A DNA stretch of 64,000 bases from Galerina marginata (Eukaryota > Basidiomycota > Agaricomycetes > Agaricales > Galerinaceae): contig JAECYW010000001.1 of the NCBI GenBank assembly GCA_023014335.1, forward strand, positions 1,860,001-1,924,000. The letters are read 5' to 3'. The notes beneath the pieces are model-generated. The model did not search any database and had not been told where the DNA came from. It saw only the letters and a list, made by a program, of their open reading frames with translations. Position 1 is the stretch's first letter. Every line of letters starts with the position of its first letter. Made by a program: the position numbers and the translations under genes. Below are positions 45,601 through 59,071 of this stretch, piece after piece.

Positions 45601-48579
45601 GTCGATGATCTTGTAGCATGGAGTTGTTGCCGTGGATTAAGTGCAGTTGCTGTATTCGTGGTAGCTGGAAGGACGGGGACAGCTCCTGGTCGGGGATGAG
45701 CAGTGACAAAGGGTATAGGAGACGCCGAGGCTACAGGTGTAGGGTCGACTGTCCTCTGAGCACCGCCGCCGTACTCTGATGTTGTGCTGGAATGATCGTT
45801 CACATCACCCTCACCCTCACCCTCGTTCTCCTTTCCTTCATCCGAACAACTTCCCTCACTCTCACTCCCAGACTCGTCAACAGTGGCTAAGGCGCCTTCA
45901 ACTCGTTCTTCCCACTCATGCCAGATCTTCTCAGAATACCGGATAGTGTTCTGCATGCGAACGACGTTGTCAATTTTTTGTCTCATGACACGTTCCGCAT
46001 CCTGAAGCAGCTGCCCAAGAGCGGCATCTTCAGTGGAAGGCTTTGACCATTGGCGGATCTGAGAAATTTTGCGTTCAGAACCTGGCGAAAGGAGTCGTTG
46101 TCGTTCTATAGGTTCCTCGGCTTCCTCCTCCTTGAGGGAAGGCATTTCGATCTCCGATGCAACAAGCAGAATCTCGTCAATCTGATCCAGTAAACGCCTT
46201 TGCATCTTCTTCACGCCCAACCTCTGCAACTTGTTCGCACGGAACAGCTGAAGGGGGGATGACACGATAGGCGATGTCGACGGTGTAAATATCTGCATGC
46301 CGCGGTATTCGGGCACAGCAGCGGGGGATGGTCGGTCGACAGCCACAGAGAGGTCACGAATCGTGTTCCGGAGCTCCGCGATAGATTCATTGCACTCAAC
46401 TATCTCTGCCTCTAAACGATGCGTTTCTGCGCATGTTTCGCTATGCTTCTCAAAGTACCACTGAGGAATCTTGCATTCACATATGCGACAGAGAATGGGG
46501 TCCACACTGATAGGCTGACTGAAAGGAAAAGGAGTGAGGGGTTCGAGATGACGTTCCACAAAGCTTGGGCGAATGCTCGAAGCAGGTTCTGGGGCAAGGT
46601 CATTTTCCTCGAGGGCGATGGTTGGTGCGTCGTGCTCAAATCGAGCTGGAGCGATGGGTTTGATGACCCACATCGTGTGCGAAGGCTGGCCATCTTCGCG
46701 GTCAATCATGAGCATACCCTTGCCTTCCATTTGTTGAAAAAGAGTGCCCAGAGATGGGTCGTGCTCCACACTGGGTTCGATCTGGAGCTTAAACCGGACC
46801 TCCACAGTGTGAGAATCGTCGTCTTGTAAGCGTTGGCTGGCCTCTTTGAATACGGTCCAGTCAGTCGGAGACAATAGACTTGAGATACGGGTACCGGGAA
46901 GAGCATCAGGTTCGGTTCTTAAGAAGCGTAGGAGCGATGTGAATAGCTGTCACTCATTTCATATGAAGAAACTTACCCCACAACAACCCGCCACGCGTGA
47001 TTAACCCAAATGAAGTGATCACCATCCAAGCTCAGCTCCACAACGATGTTTTGATTCTGCGCAGTTTCAGCTTGGAGCCTGAGACGTTCAGTGGCAAGAA
47101 CACGAGCAGATTCGGCTGCTTCTATTATTTTGGATGTCGAAGGGCCAGCGGGAGCTTTTGTAGGTGTCGGTTCGGGAGGAGCAAGTCGAGAATGAGCGAT
47201 ATCCTTTGGCTGTTCGTCCCTTGACTTGCGGGTGATTGTCGGTGGCGTTGGAGCACGAACTTTCTGATCGTCGTCGTCGTTCAGTCTGAATCCCTCCAGT
47301 TCCGAGTCTGTGTGGTGCAAAGACGGAGTTGGCAGGGGCTCAGCATCCTCCGCAGGTTTTGTAACGAACATCAAAGGCTCTTCCTGTTCATCCTCGTTGT
47401 CATCGAAGTTCCAAAACTGTTTCTCGGCTTCCCACCATTCGACCGACACGGCTAAGGCTGGCTACTGCCAAGAGAACTTGAACATACCAATTTCGACCGT
47501 GCCAGTCAGGATGATCGTCCCAGGTTTTCCCAATATTCTGGACGCGTTGAACAATAGCCTCCATAGTTTTCGGTTGTGCCGTGAGTTGAGCAATGGTGGT
47601 CTCTGTGACATCTGTTGCAACACCGATGATTTCATAGAGCGCCGTCATGATAGGATCGACGGGATCATCCACGAGGATGCGAGAAGAACGGCGGTTGAAG
47701 GCAGAGCTGACAGCATATTCCGAAAAGCTTGTATGAGAAGAGAGTGGAGGTAAAGGCGAACGTGATCGAGAGGTAGAACGCGAGCTCTGTTCTGACTGGG
47801 TTGGGCGGCTCGGGATGTGGATGGTGCGGGATAGTCGGCGAGAAGAAGCGCCTCCAGTGCCCCACGAGGTAGGGGCAGGTGGCTGATTAGACTGTCTGCG
47901 AGTGATAGGTGCATCGGGTAACAGAATAGTCGATGATGCAGGGCTAGAGCCGACAGCACTTGATGAAACAGAGCTGCTGAGGGGTCTATCCCAGGGAGCG
48001 GTGCTTTGCCGGCGCAGCGAGGCGGGGCTGGTCTGGACAGACGCTGTATTAAGACCAGGGGAGGAGTGGGAATGAATCAGAAGTGAAGGGGGCCGAGAGC
48101 CAATTTCTTGTGGATACGCACGTTGACGACTTAGGCGGCTATACTCTGGCTCAGCATCGTAGCCGCCATCCGAACCATAATCGTCTGACGGCTGTTGCAG
48201 CACACCAAACTCGGAAGGCTGGTGGTACACGAAAGCATCGCGAAGGGGTTCGTAGTCGCCTGGCTGAGAATCTTGGTCTCGTTCGCGACGATCGCGCTCA
48301 GTCTCATGGTCGCCTTCGCGCAGGACGGTCCTCGAAAAAGACGGTGATGTTGTTGGTGACCCTCTGGAGCTCCTTATCGCACTCTTGCTTCGCGGCCTTG
48401 AGACGCCGGGTTACGTGGCGTCTGACGAAGGGCATAGAGACTGTGTTGGAACCGGAGCCATGGTGGATGCTTGCAATGCTCTGCTGGGCCTGGAGAGGAA
48501 TCGGGGACAAAATGGCATCGGGAGAGAAGACGAGGGGGCTGGGCGGTTGTCGTCGGTGATACTGGCCTGTATCTGACAT
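42619..48579 (-). CDS. RIM15: RIM15-like PAS / AGC-kinase / response-regulator protein
   Basis: Start at 48577-48579 (MSDTGQYHRRQPPSP). The order is: basic/Ser-rich N-terminus; helical region DDPVDPIMTALYEIIGVATD; PAS-like part with DGDHFIWVNHAWRVVVG; a C2HC zinc finger ILCRICECKIPQWYFEKHSE; a Glu-rich coiled part; then the kinase: FDIIKPISKGAFGSVFLSKK, YAIKVLKKADM, DNLYLVMEYLNGGDCAALIK, VVHR-DLKPDN, LTDFGLSRIG, a long activation-loop insert, VGTPDYLAPETILG, WALGVITYEFLYGIPPFHAE. The receiver keeps LLAEDNPITAKI, CILMDLQMPV (phospho-Asp) and LSKPLQ (Lys). Rim15 relays nutrient signals to Igo/endosulfine and entry into quiescence. The frame moves one base near 45085-45092 (KAER to MILMKQAE). 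Confidence 0.94.
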
Positions 48580-49057
48580 GGGGTTGCCGTCGGGAGGAAC
48601 AGCGAGGGCGGGTCCAGGGAACCGGGGAGGGCGTAAAAAAGAGACAGCAACAGGATGGGCAAGGCGGAGAAGGGTAGAATAGACGGTCAAGACGACATTA
48701 CGGCCAAAAGACGAAAGCAAGAACAGTGTCTCTTTATAATTATATACTAGCCCCGCGCGACCATCACAAGTCCAATATTTTATAAAACACGTTACACCGC
48801 CCCCAGTCCAGCCGTCAGCCTTTGTCAGTCCAAACGCCAGTCCGCCGCTGGTCCTCGCCGCCGCCGCTACCATCGCCCTCGACGTCCAGCACGCGAAATG
48901 AATTCTGACTCTGAGACATATTCCTCACCGCCGTGACAATCACGCGTGACGCGGTTTGCCGGGTCCTCGCACGGGGTCATTTAAATCGGGCCGTCGGGCA
49001 TCTCCGACGGTGTGACCATCTCGCTCTCAGTCACGACTTTCTCTTGCCTTCAACACT
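48580..49057. promoter_or_regulatory. Divergent region RIM15 / mitochondrial bS18
   Basis: 478 bp between start codons. The open antisense frame upstream of the RIM15 ATG begins beyond it and has no conserved content. Several GC-rich stretches but no site assigned. Confidence 0.35.
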
Positions 49058-49617
49058 ATGCTGGTCCTGCATCGCTCATTCGCCACAATCTGCACGGCGT
49101 CTGCAACAATCATGGGTTAATGAATTAACCTCTATTCTAGAAGCGACCCCTGCAAGACCAAGGCAAGTCAAGCGGACGAACGTACAACGTTGGTTATTTT
49201 TCTCTTCCTAAAATACTCTGATACTGAAAGCACGTCCTTAGGTTACCAAGTCTTCTATCCTGAACAGGTAACATATATTCGATTCTATCTCCTCCCTTTT
49301 AACCCATTGTACATCAGATCCTTGGGGCAAACGCTCTGTCGTACGAAGCGTGCGCTCGCACTGGTCGACCGTTCAGACATACACCCGTTACCCCGTCCCC
49401 TGCTGTCGCGCGTTCAAGGGACATCTTCCACCAACTCAACCTCGATCCACGCAACTTTACTACAAACCCAGCTATACTGTCCACTTTCGTGACCGAGATG
49501 GGCAAAATAAAAGGCCGTGAGCAAACTATGCTTACTGTCAAGAACCAGCGCCTTCTGGGCAGGACAATCCGACGCGCAAAGATGATGGGCGTAATTCCAA
49601 ACCTCAGCAAATTTTAA
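49058..49617 (+). CDS. Mitochondrial small-subunit ribosomal protein bS18m
   Basis: ATG at 49058 gives MLVLHRSFAT, a typical mitochondrial presequence, then ARRLQQSWVNELTSILEATP with a one-base shift between (near 49075-49100). A 53-nt intron leads to YQVFYPEQ and a second to ILGANALSYEACARTGRPFR. The C-terminal helix GREQTMLTVKNQRLLGRTIR and RAKMMGVIPNLSKF has the bS18 pattern (basic helix, RxxRRAxxMGxxP). TAA at 49615-49617. The protein belongs on the platform of the mitoribosome small subunit. Confidence 0.85.
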
Positions 49618-50119
49618 CGTTATCGCATTATTTCTATTTCTAGTAATGTCGTATTGCGCATAGACGATCTATCTTCACTGTGTTTCGCGACTTCCGCGAA
49701 CGATGTAATTTCGCACTCGGTGGTCTCAATCAATCCGTCTTTACACTGGGTGGGTGACAAGGGTCTGGCCATGGCAGGGAATTATTCAATACCTCCGCAA
49801 GATAAGCCTTTTCCATCTTTTGCACCCCGTTGATGAAAAGAACCTACGTTCTCGCATATTTGTGGAGAAGTATGGTAAGCTGCCCCTAACGCTCCAAAGA
49901 TGGAGAATGTTCCGAAGTGCGAACTGCTAATCAAGCTTCAAAACGAGACTATCTGTCTCCCCAGAGCCATTGTACAGCACGTTACCTGACCTTGTGATCA
50001 GACACTTTTGATATACCTCCACTGGAAGTGCCACTATCTCCGACTTCTTGGTTCAACAAACTCCAACAGCCCTGAGAGCACAACCGTATTCGTATTGAAG
50101 AGTTACAGTCCAATGAAAT
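49618..50119. other. Convergent intergenic region, bS18m / RPN11
   Basis: 502 bp between two converging 3' ends; both strands are broken by stops. No gene, RNA or repeat recognised. Confidence 0.4.
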
Positions 50120-51330
<1,211 letters not shown>

Positions 51331-51510
51331 TGTTTTCGAAGATGGTGATAGTGTTGGTTGTAGGAAAGATTGAAGGTGCACGCGTTCAAGGTGACGCGTA
51401 CGCGTTTGATGTTGTATTTGTCCGAGTTTGGCAATAGCTTCTTAGGACATTGCTTGGGTGCTGTCTCTCATGATGAGTAGGCCGCCCAGGTTGCAGCTTG
51501 GGCCAAGCCA

Positions 51511-53661
51511 ATGCCCACCAGCGAACTCTCTGATGCTCTCAATCCATATGCTTCACAAGCCCGACACAGATCGTCAAATACCGATTACTCTCAACCGACT
51601 AACTCTATCTGTTATCAACCTGTAGTGAACCCACCACAGCAGCATGTTCCACATGTTAGTGAACTGCAACTGGCCATTACTGAGCCTGCACCAGCACCAG
51701 CTAGGTGAGATTTGGACAACCAAAAGTTTGTTTTGATTGACTGAACTCTGAAAAGATCTCGGCAAGGCGCACAAGTCGTTACCGAGCTCTTTCGTAGAAT
51801 CGCTGCGACCCAGCACGCGCACGAGGCCGAACAGAAGAGAAGACTAGCATGGGAGCAAGAGCAAGAGACCAAGTACACTCAAAAACAAGCTGAGATGGAA
51901 AAGACTATGTTTGAGATGGCTAATGAACTCGCGATGCTTCGTGAAACGGTCAACAATCTCAACAGCCAACCACCAGCAACAAACGGGCTTCTGACTCCTC
52001 AGTATAGCATGTCGCCAACTCTATCCCAGCAAACGAATGCGGATACTCCTCTAACATCTCCTGTTTCTCCATTTTGTCAACCACAACCATCATATACGCA
52101 GCCTATGTTTATTCAGGGTTCCTCAAACCAGCCCCTTCCGCAGGCAAATTCAACTGTCAATCATCATATTCAGGCCAATCCAATCCAAACCCTCGCCCAG
52201 CCGCTATCTGTACATCCGCCAGTCGAAGTTACACCCCACGCACCCGTTGAACCTGTAGTTCAAGCAATTACGCCAAACCCTTCACCGCAGCTTGCGTCCG
52301 TCGAATCTTCTCGGCAGGCCGGCTCGGACCTCGTCTTCCGGGCTACAAAAACGCAAAAAGAGGAAAACCACCTACATATCTGAAGATGGAAATAGTAGCT
52401 CATGTTCAGACTCTACTTCAAAGTCAAGTCTTCCTAAAAAACGTACCAGTCATCACGATACCAGGTGCTATACCATACACGTGAGCTGCTTACTTTTGCC
52501 TCGTTGTATTTTATCTAACAAATATTAGCATGCGGTTCGCCTTCACATCCTTGAAATGATGGACGTTGACACGGATAAGGAACTTCCAGACAGCCACGCA
52601 GAGGGAACGCAGCTAGATCCTTCGGAACCTATCCGGTTTGTCTGGGACAAGACTACGAAACAGTCTGTGCATAATGCACGGATGAAAGCACAAGTACTTC
52701 AAGATATCAAAGAAAACATGCATCGTTACAAGAATGTTCCCAGCAAGGATTTTTTAAAGAGGAATTTGGATGCAGCTTTTGAACAATGTTTTGTGACTTT
52801 CAGGCAGAAATACAAAGTTCAAAAGGACGAAGTTGCAGCGACCCGCTTGAAAAGACGCGAAGATGGCAAGGCTCGGACGGCAAGGCATCTCTCCCGAAGG
52901 AAAATCGTACGTATTTCATCGAAATATTTGGTGTCCCTGGGGTACTCATAGATAATCAATGACTGCGTGGGCGTAGAAACTCAATAATCGCGCAGAGGCC
53001 CGCAACAAGATCGGGAACCTTCGAGCATGTGATCTTTGACGGTGCCTTGCAGCTCGACTGCATGTCCTCGGAAGAATCTGATTACGAGATCGATCCTCAT
53101 TCCCTGCAGACTTCTGCCTATTTGAAAACTCATGGTTATGGCTGGCGAAGCACCCGACTATTGCGGTTCTACTACGCTCTTGATAACGAGGAACGGATCG
53201 AATCTAGCACTAGGCCTAAGCGGGGAGTAGGAAAGAAAGAAAGGCGTATTGGATTGGACAAAGAAGAGTTCATTCTCCCACCGCCAGGCGTCGCGACTTG
53301 GATGATCAGCAGACGTTGGTACAAGGCCTCAGTAGCCACGCATCCTGATCTGCCGAATCCTTTGAGCAAGTTAATCGACGACCCTGTGGGATTTGACTGG
53401 ACTTGTTTCCACGCACTCGGCGAAGAGAGCGCAGACGAGGAGCCCGCTCCTGCTTTACAGATACATATGTACAACCCCCAGATGCGTAGTCTGGATCTGT
53501 CCGTGCCAGCAGCAGAATTACAGCGCAGGCACTTACATGAATTATACCTTATAAATCGTGACCTTGTACTTTTAGAAAATGAGTTAAGAATATCTTTCGA
53601 AGGTGTTGCTTGCTTGATAGCCAAAAAAGGTAAGAAGTACCCAATGAAGAACGTCACCTGA
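51511..53661 (+). CDS. Unrecognised coiled-coil protein with basic and acidic blocks
   Basis: ATG at 51511 (MPTSELSDALNPYASQARHR). After a Pro/Gln-rich start, a coiled coil runs from about ATQHAHEAEQKRRLAWEQEQ to ELAMLRETVNNLNSQ, followed by a Gln/Pro-rich linker of about 130 residues. A basic block (QKRKKRK) and Ser-rich acidic segment need one frame change near 52345. The C-terminal half is compact: RFVWDKTTKQSVHNARMKAQ, VLQDIKENMHRYKNVPSKDF, TFEHVIFDGALQLDCMSSEE, HGYGWRSTRLLRFYYALDNE, and a final helix LHELYLINRDLVLLENELRI. Composition suggests a nuclear protein, perhaps DNA-linked. I do not recognise the family. Confidence 0.6.
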
Positions 53662-53760
53662 ATTCACCTGTGTGCTCTGTCATGTCATTCCGCGTCGTCA
53701 AACCCTTCTGCCATCAAGTTTTGCATTAAAGGAAGCCCCAAAGAGGCCAATATATCTGAC

Positions 53761-56091
53761 ATGGCATCTGAACTCGGAGCAGGTGAGTACGAATTCCGTC
53801 GATAGGTTCATCAGAAGTTCTTCAACGACTTTCACAGAACAAGCCCAGGTTGCGAACTTCTGTACGTCCTTGAAGTTATACCGCGCTACCAGGACACTCA
53901 ATTAACTTCCCAAAGACCGTGCGCGAGCAAAAGACTACATCGAACTCCATGACCAAGTCCAGGTACGGTCCCTTTTACAAGCCGTGTTAGATTAGGTTCC
54001 AACTAACAGACCACGACAGACGAGCGTTTCGCTGTTGGATAATCTTGAATCGTTCCTCTCCACTTTTCAAAAAGATCTCGCTGCAGTAGCTGGGCAAATA
54101 TCTGAACTGCAGGATAGGAGCAAAGACATTGACAGCAGATTGAAAACTAGAAAGGTTCGCCCCCCCCGAGGTCGGCGTCGGTCGAATGACTGACCAAAAG
54201 ATATTTAGAAAATCGAGAAACCGTTGTCCAGCCTTCTCTCTGAAATAACCGTCCCACCAACCCTCGCCACTACTATTCTTGATACAAACGTTGGAGAACC
54301 ATGGATCGATGCCATTCTTGACTTCGAGAGAAGGTTGAACACTTCGAAGGCGCGTACCAGAGTTAAGGCCGCTCGAGATCTTGGAGAAGTCGTCGAAGGG
54401 TTGAGGATTGTCGTAAGTCCTACTCTTTTTTATAAGTTGATGATAGATAAACAGATAAGAATGCAGGCTGCGACGAAACTTCGATCCTTCTTCTTGGCTC
54501 TACTTCAACCGATCCGGAGCAGCGTGACAACCAATATGCAAGTCATCCAGACATCTGTGCTGCTCAAATACAGCTCTTTATTTGGGTTTCTCCAACGCCA
54601 AGCATCTGCTGTCGCCACTGAACTTCAGCGTGCATACGTCGGTGCTGCACGCCTTTACTACGAAACCGGGTTTCGACGGTATGCTCGAACACTCGGTGTA
54701 ATTAGGGCATGTCGTGCATTTTATTGGAGAGTCAATGGCTGATTCTTATTTGCAGACCCGCACAGTTGAAAAATTCGAATCACTAGTAAATATGAGGTCG
54801 GACGCGACCATAGACTTAGAACGATTGCAGCATGCCAAAATAGACGGTCCTGGGGTAACCCTTGCGTACATGGGGGACGACAAAAATCATGTACGAACCT
54901 ATTTGCTTTTTCTAGTATCATCGAAATAACTGTTTCCTAGAAAGAGCACGTCGAGTCTCTTCTGCGATCCCTGCTTTTGGTCTTCATGGACAACGCCACG
55001 GCTGAATATAGTTTTATATCTACATTCTTCTCCAGCCAGAAGATGCTTCCTCCTGTTGAGCCTCAAGCTCCTGCTCTCCCTACCTCTATGTTATCGCCTG
55101 ACTGGCGGAAGCTTCTCAGAAATGCGATCACCTGTGGAATCTGACTTTGGGGCAATTCGCCCGCTGTCCAGTACAACTCCCGGCCTTGGAGGCTTTGTGT
55201 CCTTTGTTGCCAAATCGAAAGAGGAAATAGCTGCCATCGATACGATCTGGAAGCAAGTTATGGATCCGGTTATGGAATATTGTAATGTATAGTCGACCAT
55301 CCGTTAACCTGAATGATTCCGGAATTGATCTAATCTCATAGGCATTTGTTCGTTCGACTTTGGACCCTATACCTCCCGCCATCCCGCTCCTCACCATGAT
55401 CCGACTAGCCGAAGATGTTGTGACTGAAATTCAGAAGCGACATTCCCCTCCAGCAGAAATATACGTGTTTGGCTTGACTTTGCAGATGTGGCCAGTGTTT
55501 CAGAAGGGTATGACGGAACACATTGATAGCCTCAAGAAACTCGCAGATGGGACGGGCTCGGGATATTTCAGCCGAACGTCGACAACAACCACTGATGCAA
55601 GAGTGGAAAACGTAAGCTTCATGCTATAGTCCATCGATCGACTAAATGCATTCTGTCTAGATATGCGGCCAATATGTAGTTTTCTTCAACTCATTCGTGT
55701 TCCTGACGGATAATGAAACCGAGAACATGATATTCTCAAAGTATGTACTTCAATTGTACTCACAACTATTGCGAGCTGATGACTTCGCTTCTCAGTCTAC
55801 TGCGTCTACGACAAGAAGTTGCCAAACTTATTATTCGCCATACTGGTCAGACCAGCGATGTTTTGGCAAAAGCGAAGGAACAATCTAGGTTCTATGGAAT
55901 ACTACTTCAAGGATTGAGCGTTCGTCCCTTGCATCCTTTTGTGACTGAATATTGACTTGACTTATTGCTAGAAGGGGACCCATCACACAGCTCATCTGAA
56001 GTTGCAACAAGAGATAGCACATTGGGCATACCTAGAGGAAGAAACAAAGAGAAAAATAGTGTCTGCTGGCCAGTCAAGACAAGGACGTTAA
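53761..56091 (+). CDS. VPS52: GARP/EARP tethering complex subunit VPS52
   Basis: Start at 53761 (MASELGAGEYEFRR), then GSSEVLQRLSQNKPRLRTS after one missing base near 53797. The VPS52 core follows: RARAKDYIELHDQVQTSVSL, LDNLESFLSTFQKDLAAVAG, LQDRSKDIDSRLKTRKKIEK, PPTLATTILDTNVGEPWIDA, FFLALLQPIRSSVTTNMQVI, AYVGAARLYYETGFRRYART, EKFESLVNMRSDATI and VESLLRSLLLVFMDNATAEY. The last exon gives HLKLQQEIAHWAYLEEETKR and ends SAGQSRQGR (TAA 56089-56091). VPS52 tethers endosome-derived vesicles at the trans-Golgi. Confidence 0.93.
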
Positions 56092-56322
56092 TGGAATCTG
56101 CGAAGCTTGTTGATATTCTAATACAGTCTTTAAGTTTAATCGTATTTCATCATTTTGCGGAATAATTACTTGTCACTCTTCTGAATGAGTTCGGATTTAC
56201 GGTGGCCAAATCGGGTAGGAGGCCAGTGCTGTCTTCTGCGCACTTTTCGTATCTCGCCTCGACGTGTCCTCTTCGTTGAACTACACTCTAGTCAACCTAA
56301 TCACGATTGCCTAACGCAGTCC

Positions 56323-57444
56323 ATGGCTGCTCCAGTCCTCCAGCACGGCTGCGCAACCCGCCATTGTCCCGCTCATGACGCCCGAGGAGGAAGGTTGGTC
56401 CTCGAAGTTCACCTTGGCCTGACGAGCAAAGACCATCTAACAATATTGCCTGACAGACCAGGTCATACTCGCTCGAATTACCATCGATGAGCGGCCTTTG
56501 CGTCGGATATACAAAAAGTTTCACAGCTATACCTCCCTCTCTCATACTCCAATTGTCCCAGTCCTCGCTGGAGCTTCAAGTGCGAGCTCTGTCGACGATG
56601 CGAGAGAGGCCTTTTTGGTGGAACTGGCGTCTTTCCAGTTGCTTATGAAGAAAAGTGTCATGATTTGTGAAGCAGAGGCTCGGCAAGTCGAGGAGTATCA
56701 TCGTGAACGTCAACGCCTTGGTATGTTCCCATTTATGCACCACTCGTTCAAAGATTCAAATCTTATTTTGACATAGACAACGAACATGAGACTCTAAAGT
56801 CTCAGATAGAAGAGCTGAAAATTGCCCTTGAGCATGCGCAAATGCTGCGTCGCAGGAAAATTGAATACGATATTGTTGCTGAGCGGGTTAACACTCTGCC
56901 TAGTAGAGAAGAATTAGAGTCGTGAGTACTTCTTTCATCCCGAATGCGTTAAAATATTCAATCCATGTAATAAAGGACGATACAAGCTCTTGAAAACGAC
57001 ATGGCAGCGATTCGGTCAGAACATGAAACTCAAGATCGCACCATTCAAGGACAGAAATCCGCGTTAAATGGAATTATCTCTCAGCTTGCCGATTTGAGAG
57101 TTATGGGGAAGGAAACGGATACGACATCTGTACCTCAGTCCCCTCGAGGCACACCTGCTCTCGAGGTGGACGAAGCGCCACTACCAGAGGCAACTTCAGT
57201 CGAAAGCGGTCTATCGTTGATGAACACCGAAGAGGCAGAAGCAGAAGTAGTGCAAGAATCCCTGACAGATCCTGCGCCGAGCGAAGGCATGATTGAAGAA
57301 AATGATATTGAAATGGGTGAAGTTGAAATGGGCGAAGTCGAGGAGGATCCAAAGGAGAAAAGCAAGAAGAAATCCCGAGAAGAGCTGGAGGAAGGAGAAG
57401 CCACGGATGCGAGTAGCGAACTTTCGGAGCCCCCAGACGATTAG
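56323..57444 (+). CDS. THOC7: THO complex subunit THOC7
   Basis: ATG at 56323 in a CCATGG context starts MAAP and, with one base removed near 56330-56342, continues SSTAAQPAIVPLMTPEEE, spliced to DQVILARITIDERPLRRIYK. The THOC7 coiled coil is clear: FQLLMKKSVMICEAEARQVE, NEHETLKSQIEELKIALEHA, RRKIEYDIVAERVNTLPSRE and TIQALENDMAAIRSEHETQD. The C-terminal 110 residues are strongly acidic with a tandem MGEVEMGEVE and end SELSEPPDD. THO links transcription to mRNP assembly and export in the nucleus. Confidence 0.9.
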
Positions 57445-58789
57445 CGCGCGGTTTTTGTCATGATGTATCTTTATTTCTCGCTGAAAGCAATGTCCTACAC
57501 TCATTAAATCCCTCGCACAATTAACGTCTTGACCGTATTCCGACTCTGCCAACTGGGCGATCGCATCCATAATTACGCTCGACCCCTCCGAAAGGTCCCC
57601 TGGATAACGAGACGAGAAGTGATTCAGGACTAGCTTTCTCGCACGGATCCTCTTTGCAAAGGAGCCTGCCATCTGGGGAGTGGAATGACCTCTTGATTTA
57701 GCCCTGGTCTCGATCGACTCATAGGTATCCGTGTCCTTGGTGTTTGGGTCCACGCCAGGGAGATGTGCATTGGTGGCTTCATGAACTAATAAATCGGCGT
57801 CTTCAGCCAGAGATGCTATCGGGGTTGGGTCATAGGTATCACCCAGAACAACGATTTTTCGACCGTTGCGGCGAGGAGGCCCGTGAAGTAAACTGCCATC
57901 ACCGAGGACAACTGTCTCTCCTTGCTGTAGCTGGCGCATGACGGTCATAGGGGTTTTCGTGCGTCTGAGCTCGGGCACATATTTAGATGCGTCGATTTTC
58001 CCGGGAACGGGGGCTTCCGTGACAACATACCCCACAGATGGCACTGAGTGGTGAATCGGAGCAGCAGACACAGACACCATTTTGTCTTTATATATATCGC
58101 ACCAACTGCCGTTGATCTGGGGAATGTTGCGCCCAAAGAGACATTCTGCGGTTTGGGGAGGGATTGCAGTGAAATCTCCAGACTGTGGATCAGAATCAAA
58201 TCGGAGTTCGTGTACAACGAAGGACGCCCCCAGATGGGTATGAGTATATGCTAGACCGTTACGAACGTAGGCGCGGGTGCCTAGGGGCCCGTATATTTCC
58301 AGAGCCTGCATGTAATTAAGTCATATTTTCAGGTGGAAGAGAGGTTAGATGCAGACTGCAGTATCGGTGTCGACATTTAATCTTGGGTCTTCGCCTCCTT
58401 CTGCAATGCCGCCAGACCCATTTAACAGGCTGGCCATTAGTGGTATAAGGCCAAATATATGATCTCCTGTAAATTATTGAGTACTTTAAGCTGACAAGGT
58501 CCATAAAACCCTCACCATGTGTATGGGTTATGAAAATCTTCTCGATTTTGCCCATCTTGACGTTGCTCTTCTGCAACTGGTGCTGCGTCGCCTCACCGCA
58601 ATCGAAAAGCCAGACATCGCTCCCCAGTCTCAAGGCGAGAGATGAATGATTTCTCGTCGAAGATGGTTGGGCGGAAGCAGTACCAAGGAAAGTAATATTG
58701 AGTGAACCGATAGGCACCCTCTCAGTGGTCTTAGGCATGTCGAGCCTGTTCAAAATTTGGGGAAAAGATGAAAGAACGCGTCGATTCAT
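57211..58789 (-). CDS. Ribonuclease Z, short form (tRNase Z)
   Basis: Start at 58787-58789 (MNRRVLSSFPQILNRLDMPK); MPKTTERVP at 58738 is an alternative cytosolic start. Conserved: ITFLGTASAQPSSTRNHSSL, WLFDCGEATQHQLQKS, the metal motif FITHTHGDHIFGL (joined across an intron), HHSVPSVGYVV, VVLGDTYDPTPIA, LLVHEATNAHL, KSRGHSTPQMAG and LVLNHFSSRY. All seven metal-binding motifs are intact, so it should cut tRNA 3' trailers. The conserved part ends near VNCARDLMSV (about 57510). The open frame runs on to 57211, antisense to the THOC7 last exon, so the true stop is probably earlier. A tRNA gene lies 100 bp upstream on the same strand. Confidence 0.9.
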
Positions 58790-58888
58790 ATGCTGCTTTA
58801 AAGCTCTGCGCACGTCGTGCGTGTATGAATCGAAACATCAATACATGACTCAGATCTTAGAAGACAGTGTTGAAGAAAGAAAAAGGAA

Positions 58889-58970
58889 TGTCGGTAACTG
58901 GAATCGAACCAGTGGCTCTTCGGAACAGCTTGACCACAACGAAGTGATTTAACCCCTAATCGATACCGAC
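58889..58970 (-). tRNA. tRNA-His(GUG) with a 10-nt intron
   Basis: The minus strand folds fully: acceptor GTCGGTA/TACCGAC, D-stem GATT/AATC with GG in the loop, anticodon stem CTTCG/CGAAG, T-arm ACTGG-TTCGATT-CCAGT. The anticodon loop, once the intron (58924-58933) is removed, is TTGTGGC, the usual His loop, with GTG at 58935-58937. The intron sits between positions 37 and 38 as in other nuclear tRNAs. The discriminator is A. A T-run follows at about 58881-58884 (minus sense), a Pol III terminator. It lies between tRNase Z and the unknown gene at 59072. Confidence 0.93.
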
Positions 58971-59071
58971 GATATAAGAAACTGAAAATATGTTTATCTA
59001 TCTCCCAGTTCAAAATCACACAACTGCGTAGCGAATCGCAGCGACTCGCAGCGAAAGCATTGTCAACTCTC

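Noticed and set aside
45800..45835. Repeat of ACCCTC as telomere-like sequence
   Set aside because: It encodes the short Gly-Glu repeat (GEGEGE) inside a continuous RIM15 exon and is only about three copies.
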